Shown: piece by piece, positions 8,398 through 15,536 of the stretch
Layout of the letters: every line of letters starts with the position of its first letter
How positions within the stretch are numbered: the stretch's first letter is position 1
Source: an uncultured bacterium
GTDB taxonomy: Bacteria > Verrucomicrobiota > Kiritimatiellia > RFP12 > UBA1067
Reading direction: 5' to 3'
Length of the DNA: 37,633 bases
NCBI GenBank assembly: GCA_902772905.1
Contig: CACYCL010000137.1
Location: forward strand, 1 to 37,633
The notes under the pieces: model-generated
What the model was told of the DNA's origin: nothing
The model's input: the letters and a program-made list of their open reading frames with translations, nothing else
Databases searched by the model: none
Made by a program: the position numbers and the translations under genes

Positions 8398-10365
8398 ATG
8401 AACACGATGCTGATCGCCGCAGTCGTCGCTGTGGCCAATGTAGTTGCGCAGTCTGCGCAGACGTCGGAAACGAATTCGGTCGCCGACATCGCGCCTGTGG
8501 TTGTCGAGGCTACACGCCTTGGGCAGACAAAGGAAGAAGTGCCGTCGCATGTCGACTTGATAATGCGATCCGATGTTGAGTCATCAGGCGCGGAATCGAC
8601 AGTCGAACTTCTTGAGAAGCGGGCAAATCTGTTTCTGCGCAAGCTGACGCCCAATCCGGCGATGTCGCAGATCGCAATGCGTGGCTATGGTGCCAATAGC
8701 TTTGGACGCGTCAAGGTAGTTGTGGACGGCGAGGAGCTGAACAATCCCGACATGTCCGCGCAGGACCTTGTTCGCGTTCCAGTCAGGGCGATAGACAAGG
8801 TGGAAATATTGCATGGACCGCAGACCGTTTTGCATGGTGGCAATGCGTCGGCCGGTGTCGTGAACATAACTTCTGACGTGGACTCATACGAAAAGAAGAC
8901 TACGCTGGATGTCCACGGCGGCAGCTGGGGGGCGGTTGGCTCGCATGTTGGCACGCGCGGCGGATTCGAAGATGCCGGAACCACGTACTTCGCCAATCTC
9001 GACTTCGATCGTGCGGACGGATGGCGACAGAACTCGCAGTATGAGCTATGGTCGCTGAAGGGAGGCGTACGTCAGCGATTTGGCGAGGGAAGCTGGTTTG
9101 ACGCAATGGCGTTCTATGCCGACAGCCGATATGGGATGCCAGGCGGAGTGTACTACGGAAGAACAAGCTATGGTGCGGACTACGGCAGTTGGAAGACGGG
9201 CGCTCGCGATGCTTCTGACACTGAGGCCGAGGCCCGTAATTCCATTTACGGTATTTCGCTCTCCGGACGTGGCGCAATAAGTGACGAGCGCCGAATCGAT
9301 GCGTCTTTCTCTTTCCGCAACCGAAAGTCCACAGGCTACACGGACTACGACGTGTACACATACGACTGGAGGATAGCTTATGTGGATGAGACGGGGCTTG
9401 GTGATTTCAACAACCGATTCACAGCCGGCACTGATTTGAAGTATGATGATCTAAAGGCGGAAAGCGACTCGAAGAACGACTATGCGCGGTTTTCCGGGGC
9501 TCTCTTCGTGCACGACGAGTTTTGGCTTCTGGAGCATCTTTCCGTCTTTGGCGGCGCGCGCGGAGAGTGGTTCCGCTCGCGTGATGCGTACCGTACTGGA
9601 TCTTCGCGCAGCAGATCATGTGCAACGAAAGGCGCGGCAGCTGGCGAAGCGGGGATCAATTGGCATCCGCTGGAAGGGCTCAAAGTCTTTGCAAAGTGGT
9701 CTCATTTCTACCATGCGCCGCTTGCCGACGAGATGTTCTCCTACTACGGAGTGCCAAACATGAACCTAAAGCCGGAGGAAGGCGACGATTTCCAGGTCGG
9801 CGCGGATTGGACGTTCCTTGACGACTTCAACTTCAATGCCACTTATTACCATACCGAGCTTGAGGACGAGATAATGTACCTCAACTACGCGAACGTCAAT
9901 GCCGATGACCGCACGGCTCGAGACGGCTTCGAGACATCGCTTAGATGGTGGCGAGAGAAGGTTGGCTCAGCAGGTGTGCTGTATTCGTTTGTCCGTTCGC
10001 GCTTTGCGGAAGGCGACTACAAGAACAACTATGTTCCGCTTGTGCCAGGACAGCAACTTCGCATGTACGGTGAAATATATCTGCTGGACTGGATCGCGGT
10101 TGGCGGTGGATTTCGCTTCGTTGGCGAGCAGCGCTATGGCGGCGATTTCGCCGGGCGAGGGGGCATGATTCCGAACTACTGTCTATTCGATGCAGGTGTG
10201 CGTGTCATGCCAACTTGGAGTTGGCTTGATGGCTTCACATTCGCGTTCAGGATCGACAATCTCTTCGACCGCAGATACTTTGACTATGGCGAGTACTTTG
10301 ACCCATGGTATGTGTACCCTGGCGCTCGTCGCACGTTCATGTTTACAGTGCGTTATGAGTTCTGA
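8398..10365 (+). CDS. TonB-dependent outer-membrane receptor
   Basis: This outer-membrane beta-barrel receptor imports a scarce ligand using TonB energy. The 655-residue protein starts with a signal peptide (about 1-20, MNTMLIAAVVAVANVVAQSA), followed by a TonB-box-like 'APVVVEATR'. The plug domain has 'MRGYGANSFGRVKVVVDG', 'AIDKVEILHGPQTVLHGG' and 'AGVVNITSD'. The rest is aromatic-rich amphipathic barrel and ends in 'FTVRYEF' with the terminal Phe needed for Bam recognition. Organisation resembles BtuB/siderophore receptors, but the ligand is unknown and no cobalamin riboswitch precedes it. Start: AAGAGGA lies 4-10 nt before the ATG at 8398; an upstream in-frame ATG at 8374 overlaps murI and lacks a site. 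No transporter genes adjoin it. Confidence 0.9.
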   Translation: MNTMLIAAVVAVANVVAQSAQTSETNSVADIAPVVVEATRLGQTKEEVPSHVDLIMRSDVESSGAESTVELLEKRANLFLRKLTPNPAMSQIAMRGYGANSFGRVKVVVDGEELNNPDMSAQDLVRVPVRAIDKVEILHGPQTVLHGGNASAGVVNITSDVDSYEKKTTLDVHGGSWGAVGSHVGTRGGFEDAGTTYFANLDFDRADGWRQNSQYELWSLKGGVRQRFGEGSWFDAMAFYADSRYGMPGGVYYGRTSYGADYGSWKTGARDASDTEAEARNSIYGISLSGRGAISDERRIDASFSFRNRKSTGYTDYDVYTYDWRIAYVDETGLGDFNNRFTAGTDLKYDDLKAESDSKNDYARFSGALFVHDEFWLLEHLSVFGGARGEWFRSRDAYRTGSSRSRSCATKGAAAGEAGINWHPLEGLKVFAKWSHFYHAPLADEMFSYYGVPNMNLKPEEGDDFQVGADWTFLDDFNFNATYYHTELEDEIMYLNYANVNADDRTARDGFETSLRWWREKVGSAGVLYSFVRSRFAEGDYKNNYVPLVPGQQLRMYGEIYLLDWIAVGGGFRFVGEQRYGGDFAGRGGMIPNYCLFDAGVRVMPTWSWLDGFTFAFRIDNLFDRRYFDYGEYFDPWYVYPGARRTFMFTVRYEF

Positions 10366-10394
10366 CAAGTCTCAATGAGTTCTGACAAGTCTCA
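10355..10394 (+). repeat. Exact 20-bp tandem duplication across the TonB receptor stop codon
   Basis: ATGAGTTCTGACAAGTCTCA occurs twice with no spacer (10355-10374 and 10375-10394). The first copy includes the last codons and TGA stop of the receptor gene, so the second copy recreates the end of the gene outside it. Confidence 0.95.
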
Positions 10395-10421
10395 GATCGA
10401 CCATACGCCCATTTGGGTGAC

Positions 10422-10440
10422 AATTACGCATCTTGTAATT
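10422..10440. repeat. Inverted repeat upstream of the small ORF, possible operator
   Basis: AATTAC (10422-10427) and GTAATT (10435-10440) form a perfect 6-bp dyad with a 7-nt centre. AATTACGC also occurs twice in direct orientation (10422-10429 and 10437-10444, with one base shift). The dyad overlaps the candidate -35 region of the next promoter, which fits a repressor or activator site; no protein can be assigned. Confidence 0.35.
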
Positions 10441-10460
10441 ACGCCATGATATGATACAAT
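10433..10460 (+). promoter_or_regulatory. Candidate promoter of the 73-residue ORF
   Basis: TTGTAA at 10433-10438 and TACAAT at 10455-10460 are 16 nt apart, and TGA precedes the -10 as a TGn extension. Predicted start is about 10467, giving a leader of about 30 nt. Confidence 0.45.
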
Positions 10461-10496
10461 ACGCACTGTTTACAGTTTTTTGAAAATCTGGTAGAA

Positions 10497-10718
10497 ATGG
10501 GTTGGCATTCGTATTACGTTAAGTATATTGCGCGCAGCGGTTACGTTGCGCGCCGATTGGTTATGGCTTCAAGTTCGGCAGAGGCTAAGCGCAAGGCATC
10601 AGATGACGGGTGTGACGATGTGCTGGGTGCGCGTCGAGCGAAATTCTTTTCGCGAAACCTTCTGAAATTGCTTGTAATAATTATCTCTATTGCTGTTTTG
10701 CTCTGCTTTCTCCTCTGA
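10497..10718 (+). CDS. Small protein with a C-terminal membrane anchor, unknown function
   Basis: The product has 73 residues and I do not recognise a family. The first half is basic (MGWHSYYVKYIARSGYVARR), the middle is polar (SSSAEAKRKASDDGCDD) and the last 19 residues are almost wholly hydrophobic (LLKLLVIIISIAVLLCFLL). That is the layout of a tail-anchored inner-membrane protein with its N terminus in the cytoplasm. A plausible promoter and an inverted repeat lie upstream. No good Shine-Dalgarno sequence precedes the ATG (GGTAGAA only). It fills most of the otherwise empty 428-nt stretch between the TonB receptor and the next operon. It could be a chance ORF, but the hydrophobic tail ending exactly at the stop argues for a real gene. 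Confidence 0.5.
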   Translation: MGWHSYYVKYIARSGYVARRLVMASSSAEAKRKASDDGCDDVLGARRAKFFSRNLLKLLVIIISIAVLLCFLL

Positions 10719-10756
10719 CAATGCTGAGTGTCGTCTTTTGTAATGTCAATGTGCGC

Positions 10757-10785
10757 TTGCGGGTGCGAAGAAAATGTGGTATTAT
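10757..10785 (+). promoter_or_regulatory. Promoter of the ELM1-like operon, leaderless
   Basis: TTGCGG at 10757-10762 and TATTAT at 10780-10785 are 17 nt apart, and TGG before the -10 adds the TGn extension. Eight nt separate the -10 from the ATG at 10794, so the transcript should start at the start codon. No Shine-Dalgarno sequence is present. Confidence 0.65.
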
Positions 10786-10793
10786 TACCGCCA

Positions 10794-11765
10794 ATGAATG
10801 ACAGCAGACTATGCGGGCGAAAGGTTCTAATCCTTACCGACGGCAAGATCGGGCATGAGAACCAGTCGAGGGCGTTCGCACGGGCGCTTGGTTGCGGGTT
10901 TGACATATTACCTGTGCGGTTTAAGGGAAAGTTTGTGAAAGCCGCCAGTTATCTTCTTGATCACTTTGGCATTGGGTGTTTGGGTTTTTTTGCCAATCCG
11001 CCAGATGTTGCGGCACTCACTGCAGAGGGATATGCTGCAGTTGTCGGGACGGGTTCGGGCACTTTTTATGCGGCGAAGCTGCTGGCACGTCGTCTTGGAG
11101 TGCGCTGCGGTGTTGTGCTGTATCCCCGTGGCTATCGCATATCGACGTTCAACTGTGTGCTGGCTCCAGCTTTTGACCGTCCGGCAAAGGCGACGAATGT
11201 CGTGGAGATACCGGCCAATCTTGTCGCCGCAGACGCGGCGTTCTACGAAAAGGGCGTTGCAGACTTTCTTGCGCACAGTGCGCTTTCCAGAGATGTTGTC
11301 GCTTCGTGTCATGCCGTGGCTGTGATTGTCGGAGGTCCAAACGCTTGTTCAACGATGACGGTTGACTGGATGAAAGGTCAGTTAGACACCATCTTTGCCT
11401 CTCAGCCTGCAGGATCCTCATTCTGGGTCACCACTTCGCGCCGCACGCCGCCAGACGTCGAGGCGCTTGTCGATTCATATCCATGGAACTACAAACTCAT
11501 ATACTCCCGTGATTCGTTCAACCCGATTCCGGCGTTTGTGTCGCTTGCTAAGAAGCTCTATGTTACGGCCGAGTCCACTGGGATGCTATCTGAGGCGTGC
11601 ACATCTGGATCTGCGGAAGTTGTCGCGCTAGACAATCTCCGCCCAGGTCCAAGCAAGTTCAGACGCTTCGTTGAAAGTCTGCGTGCGGGCGGATATGTTG
11701 ACGGACACCGCAAGATTGACATTTCCGTGCAGTTTGCGTCCGCGCGCCAGTTGATGGGGCTCTAA
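10794..11765 (+). CDS. ELM1-like family protein (DUF1022), GT-B-like
   Basis: This 323-residue protein belongs to the bacterial 'mitochondrial fission ELM1' family, whose bacterial members are uncharacterised and show a GT-B-like fold. Visible signatures are DGKIGHENQ (residues 16-24), 'VVGTGSGTFYAAKLLARRLG', 'VVLYPRG', 'VIVGGPNA' near residue 180, 'VTTSRRTPPDVEAL' and the C-terminal 'VTAESTGMLSEACTSG', which resembles a nucleotide-sugar-binding segment. No signal peptide is evident, so it is probably cytoplasmic or membrane-associated and may act in envelope glycan synthesis; that is inference. The ATG at 10794 is set by the leaderless promoter; an in-frame upstream ATG at 10728 lies before the promoter. 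The stop overlaps the histidine kinase start by one base (TAATG). Confidence 0.78.
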   Translation: MNDSRLCGRKVLILTDGKIGHENQSRAFARALGCGFDILPVRFKGKFVKAASYLLDHFGIGCLGFFANPPDVAALTAEGYAAVVGTGSGTFYAAKLLARRLGVRCGVVLYPRGYRISTFNCVLAPAFDRPAKATNVVEIPANLVAADAAFYEKGVADFLAHSALSRDVVASCHAVAVIVGGPNACSTMTVDWMKGQLDTIFASQPAGSSFWVTTSRRTPPDVEALVDSYPWNYKLIYSRDSFNPIPAFVSLAKKLYVTAESTGMLSEACTSGSAEVVALDNLRPGPSKFRRFVESLRAGGYVDGHRKIDISVQFASARQLMGL

Positions 11766-12889
11766 TGCGATTTAGGACGGTTGTATTTGCATTTCTCATC
11801 AGCCTTCCGGCTCTGCTGGTCGTTGGACTTGGCGTTGCGTACATATCCATTAACGTGCCGGGTTGGATACGCGCAGAGCCGGCGCGCATCACCCGCGAGT
11901 ACCGGGAGCAGGCGGAGCGCCTTTTGGAAGTTCCTAGCATGGCCACATACGCTGGAGCAAGGCAGAAGGGGTGGCGGAGAGTTGGTCGCGTGGCCGGACA
12001 CATTTGGGGGCATTTCCGCGAGAACGATCACACGCGCATATGGATCATGGCGGACAGCAACGTGTGCCGGTCCATTGTTGTCGATACAATTCATCCGTTG
12101 CCGTATGCTTTGATTTTCTACTGGGGCGGGGCGTTCGTGGCGGCAGTCATTATGCTGCTTACTGCGTTCGCCGTATGGTCATTTCTGAGTTTTCTTCGCG
12201 AACGAGACGACTTCCTTGCCGCCACTGCGCATGACCTGACTACTCCGCTTGCCGGGCTTCGCTTCGCGATAGGACGCAGCCCGGAAGATGCTAGGATGCT
12301 GGTTGAAAGGCTTCTGCTGGTCGTAGGAAACCTTAAGAACTTCCTCCGGCTGGGCGGCAGACGTCCGCCGCCTGTGTTCGGCATGGTCGATTTGCGAGCG
12401 CTCGCGCTCGAGGCGTACGGGCTTTTCGCCGCAGACTACCGTGACGAGTTCGACGGATTGGACGTTGAGATATCGGCAGAGGGAACTGTATATGCCCACG
12501 CCGATGCCACGCTTGTCATGCAGATACTCTGGAACCTGTTCGGGAACGATTTGAAATATGCGGCGCCATACGGTTCTGTTTCTGTCATGATTCGGCGCGA
12601 CGGCGGATTCGCCGTGGTAGAATTTGCAGACGAGGGCCAGGGAATGACGAGCCGTGAAATGAAGCGGGCGTTTGACAGGTATTACCGCGCAAAGACGGTA
12701 ATGCAGTCGGGCAAGGGCGGTTTTGGCATCGGACTTTGCACGGCTCGCGAATTTGCGCGCGCAATGGGTGGCGACCTGACGGTGTGCGCAAACAAGCCAA
12801 GAGGCTGTGTATTCGCCTTGCGTCTTCCAGCGGGGCTTCCGCCTGCGCAAAATGTTGATGTAGACTTGGGAAAGGAGAAAATGGAATGA
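11765..12889 (+). CDS. Sensor histidine kinase, orphan
   Basis: The 374-residue inner-membrane kinase has two membrane segments (about 6-28 and 112-144) flanking an 83-residue periplasmic domain of unknown ligand. It then has a HisKA region with 'AATAHDLTTPLAG', where H156 is the phosphoacceptor. The HATPase domain has the N box 'LWNLFGNDLKYA' (N257/N261), G1 'DEGQG' (289-293) and G2 'GKGGFGIGL' (316-324), so all catalytic boxes are present. The H-box has Asp-Leu-Thr-Thr-Pro rather than the common Glu-Leu-Arg-Thr-Pro. No response regulator gene is adjacent, and none lies elsewhere in the window. It overlaps ELM1 by 1 nt and the dehydrogenase by 4 nt, so all three are translationally coupled. 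Confidence 0.9.
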   Translation: MRFRTVVFAFLISLPALLVVGLGVAYISINVPGWIRAEPARITREYREQAERLLEVPSMATYAGARQKGWRRVGRVAGHIWGHFRENDHTRIWIMADSNVCRSIVVDTIHPLPYALIFYWGGAFVAAVIMLLTAFAVWSFLSFLRERDDFLAATAHDLTTPLAGLRFAIGRSPEDARMLVERLLLVVGNLKNFLRLGGRRPPPVFGMVDLRALALEAYGLFAADYRDEFDGLDVEISAEGTVYAHADATLVMQILWNLFGNDLKYAAPYGSVSVMIRRDGGFAVVEFADEGQGMTSREMKRAFDRYYRAKTVMQSGKGGFGIGLCTAREFARAMGGDLTVCANKPRGCVFALRLPAGLPPAQNVDVDLGKEKME

Positions 12890-14100
12890 ATGACTTCATC
12901 TATCATTCGCCAACGAAATTCGTGTTCGGTCGCGGCGTGGCGGATTCAATTGGGGCAGAGCTGTCGGCACGTGGCCTGCGCAGAGCGCTGATAGTCTACG
13001 GTGGCGGGTCGGCAGTGAGAAGCGGGTTGCTTGCGCGTGTAAAGGCCGCGCTTGATTCAGCTGGTGTCGCACATGACGAGATTGGCGGAGTGAGACCCAA
13101 TCCAGAAGTCGGCGATGTGCGCAAGGGCATAGGGATCGTGCGCGGCTCGGGGTGTGATTGCCTGCTGCCAGTCGGTGGTGGCAGCGTTATCGACTGCGCG
13201 AAGGCCATTGCGTTCGGCGCGAAATACGACGGTGATGCGTGGGATTTCTTCGACGGCAAGGCTAAGATATCCACGTGCATGCCGGTTGCCGTTGTCCTTA
13301 CGCTTCCTGCCGCAGGATCGGAAGGCTCGGCGTCGTGCGTGATAAGCAATGACGCTGTGGGAGCCAAGCGTGGCGTAGGCAGTGATTTGATACGCCCGGC
13401 GCTTGCGTTCATGGATCCGGAGGTGACGTTCTCGCTCCCGCCGTACCAGACGGCCGCAGGCGTGACCGACATGATCGCCCACGTATGTGAACGTTACTTC
13501 AGCGGACAGCCGCTTGCGCTGGTTACAGACTCAATGGCCGCAGCTCTCGTGAAGTCGCTTATCGTGGCCGCACCGCGTGCACTGGAGAATCCATGCGACT
13601 ACGAGGCGCGCGCAGCCATAATGTGGGCCGGCACGCTTGCCCATAACGATCTCGTCGGCTGCGGGCGCTCGGCGTCACCCAATGCGCGCGCCGGTGGATG
13701 GGAGAGCCACGCGCTCGAACACGAACTGTCTGCAGTTGACCCGAGGATAACGCATGGCGCAGGGCTTGCGGTAGTCATGCCGGCATGGATGCGCCATGTC
13801 TGGCGCAATGATCCTTCGCGCTTCCTTTCGTTCGGACGCGACGTGTTCAAGATACTCCCCACTGATGATTCGCCTGCCGCAGCAGAGAAAGCCGTAACTG
13901 ACACGATCGACCGTTTGCAGTCGTTCTTCACGGACATCGGGATGCCGCGCAGTCTTGGCGAATTCGGGTTGGACCGTTCGTGTATCGACAGGCTTGTAGC
14001 AGGGCTAGAGAAGAGCAAGGGCCGCATGTTTGGCGCGTTCATGAAACTTGGACCTGACGATGCCCGTGCAATCTATGAGTCGGCGTTTCAATGTGCATGA
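12886..14100 (+). CDS. Iron-containing alcohol dehydrogenase, butanol dehydrogenase-like
   Basis: This cytoplasmic NAD(P)H-dependent group III alcohol dehydrogenase would interconvert an aldehyde or ketone and an alcohol. The 404-residue protein starts with the family pattern 'YHSPTKFVFGRGVADSIG'. The nucleotide-binding loop is 'LPVGGGSVIDCAKAIAFG' (94-111). Likely metal ligands by alignment to YqhD-type enzymes are D195 and H199 (in 'GVTDMIAHVCERYF'), H275 (in 'ESHALEHEL') and H290 (in 'ITHGAGLAVVMPAW'). The physiological substrate is not evident. The start overlaps the kinase stop (ATGA). It shares the operon with a sensor kinase, so redox or aldehyde control is possible but unproven. Confidence 0.93.
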   Translation: MNDFIYHSPTKFVFGRGVADSIGAELSARGLRRALIVYGGGSAVRSGLLARVKAALDSAGVAHDEIGGVRPNPEVGDVRKGIGIVRGSGCDCLLPVGGGSVIDCAKAIAFGAKYDGDAWDFFDGKAKISTCMPVAVVLTLPAAGSEGSASCVISNDAVGAKRGVGSDLIRPALAFMDPEVTFSLPPYQTAAGVTDMIAHVCERYFSGQPLALVTDSMAAALVKSLIVAAPRALENPCDYEARAAIMWAGTLAHNDLVGCGRSASPNARAGGWESHALEHELSAVDPRITHGAGLAVVMPAWMRHVWRNDPSRFLSFGRDVFKILPTDDSPAAAEKAVTDTIDRLQSFFTDIGMPRSLGEFGLDRSCIDRLVAGLEKSKGRMFGAFMKLGPDDARAIYESAFQCA

Positions 14101-14121
14101 TGGAATCAAGGGTGAGGATTT

Positions 14122-15459
14122 ATGGACACGAAACCCGACAGGGACGAAGTTGCGGAGACGTTCGCGGAGATTTCACGTTCGCAGCCGCTCTCGCTTCGCA
14201 CGAGCCGCGAGATAACAGTGGCGGTCATGGGCGCGGGAAGCCGCGGTCAGACATACACTGAATACGGAAAGATATTCCCTGGCACGCTCAGGGTAGTGGC
14301 TGTTGCGGACATAATGAAGTCGCGCCGCGATATGATGGGGCGGCGTTGGAAGATTCCGTATGCGTTGCGCTTTGGCGACTTCCATGAGATGCTTGAGGCA
14401 GGTCGGAAAGGACGGCTTGCAGACGTGCTCATAGTGTCGCTTCCCGACCACCTCCATTACGAGGCGGCCATGAAGGCCATGCTGCAGGGCTACGACATGT
14501 TGCTTGAAAAGCCAATGGCAAGGACGGAGCGCGAATGTCGCGCGCTGCTTGCTCGTCAGCACAAGACGGGCGTGATGGTTGCCGTCGGGCACGTTCTGAG
14601 GTATTCGCCGTATTTCCGCGCCATGAAGAGCGCATTGGACAAGGGGCTTGCCGGCGAGATCGTCAGCATACAGCACCAGGAGCCTGTTCAATGGGCGCAC
14701 ATGGCTCATTCATTCGTGCGCGGGAACTGGCACAACTCCAAGGCATCGACTCCTATGATAATTGCCAAGAGCTGCCATGACATGGACATCATGCGTTGGT
14801 TGGCAGGACGGCGTTGCGCAAGGGTGAGCGCCGAAGGCGGCGTTGCGCTGTTCCGCAGGGAGAATCGCCCGTCAGGCGCTCCTGTGCGCTGCACGGATGG
14901 ATGTCCGCACGAAGCGAAGTGCCCGTATTCGGCGCTCAACATATATCTGCGACAGCGTCGTCACCTGTATGTGTTTGACCTGCCGCGTGACTGCGCCCCA
15001 GGTCGCATACTTGCCAAGCTTCGCACTACCGACTACGGCCGGTGCGTGTACGACATGGACAACGATCAGCCTGACCACATTGTTGCCACACTTCTGTTCG
15101 AGGGCGGAGCGACGGCTACATTCTCACTGGATGCTTTCACTCCATGGGGTGGACGACGCACGCGCATAATGGGCACGATGGGATACATAGAGGGCGACGG
15201 CACTACGTTCACTCTGTACCGATTTGACACGGGCAAGTCATATGCATGGTCGTTCAGGCCCGCTGACGAAGGAAACTACAAGGACAGCGGGCACGGCGGC
15301 GGGGATCTGCAGCTGATTCGGGACTTCCTTGAGGCGGTCGACACGCGTGACTTCGGAAAGCTCTCTTCGTCGTTCGATGCCAGCGTAGAGAGCCATGTAA
15401 TGGGCTTTGCCTGCGAGCGCAGCCGACTGAGCGGACAAAAGATCGTCTTGCCTGATTAG
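14122..15459 (+). CDS. Gfo/Idh/MocA family oxidoreductase with a cysteine-rich insert
   Basis: The 445-residue cytoplasmic NAD(P)-dependent oxidoreductase probably acts on a sugar or inositol derivative. After a 30-residue leader with no secretion signal comes the Rossmann motif 'VAVMGAGSRGQTYTEYG', then 'VLIVSLPDHLHYEAA' and the hallmark 'EKPMA' (about 132-136) with the catalytic-site Lys. 'IIAKSCHDMDIMRWLAG' supplies the His/Asp of the active site. An insert has four Cys in 'CTDGCPHEAKCPYSA', seen in a subfamily of these enzymes and probably structural or metal-binding. Start: AAGGGTGAGGA precedes the ATG at 14122 by 3-6 nt. The 21-nt gap places it in the ELM1 operon; its relation to the dehydrogenase next to it suggests a shared sugar/polyol pathway. 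Confidence 0.9.
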   Translation: MDTKPDRDEVAETFAEISRSQPLSLRTSREITVAVMGAGSRGQTYTEYGKIFPGTLRVVAVADIMKSRRDMMGRRWKIPYALRFGDFHEMLEAGRKGRLADVLIVSLPDHLHYEAAMKAMLQGYDMLLEKPMARTERECRALLARQHKTGVMVAVGHVLRYSPYFRAMKSALDKGLAGEIVSIQHQEPVQWAHMAHSFVRGNWHNSKASTPMIIAKSCHDMDIMRWLAGRRCARVSAEGGVALFRRENRPSGAPVRCTDGCPHEAKCPYSALNIYLRQRRHLYVFDLPRDCAPGRILAKLRTTDYGRCVYDMDNDQPDHIVATLLFEGGATATFSLDAFTPWGGRRTRIMGTMGYIEGDGTTFTLYRFDTGKSYAWSFRPADEGNYKDSGHGGGDLQLIRDFLEAVDTRDFGKLSSSFDASVESHVMGFACERSRLSGQKIVLPD

Positions 15460-15486
15460 TGGCGTCGGACGGTGATTCGCCGATTA

Positions 15487-15495
15487 TGTTATAAT
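15487..15495 (+). promoter_or_regulatory. Extended -10 promoter of the sialidase gene
   Basis: TGT followed by TATAAT (hexamer 15490-15495) is a consensus TGn -10. Predicted start is about 15502 with a leader of about 35 nt. AGGAG at 15524-15528, 8 nt before the ATG, is the ribosome site, so this gene is leadered. Confidence 0.7.
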
Positions 15496-15536
15496 ACCAT
15501 TACACAAACGCAAGACTCGACACAGGAGAACACTCA

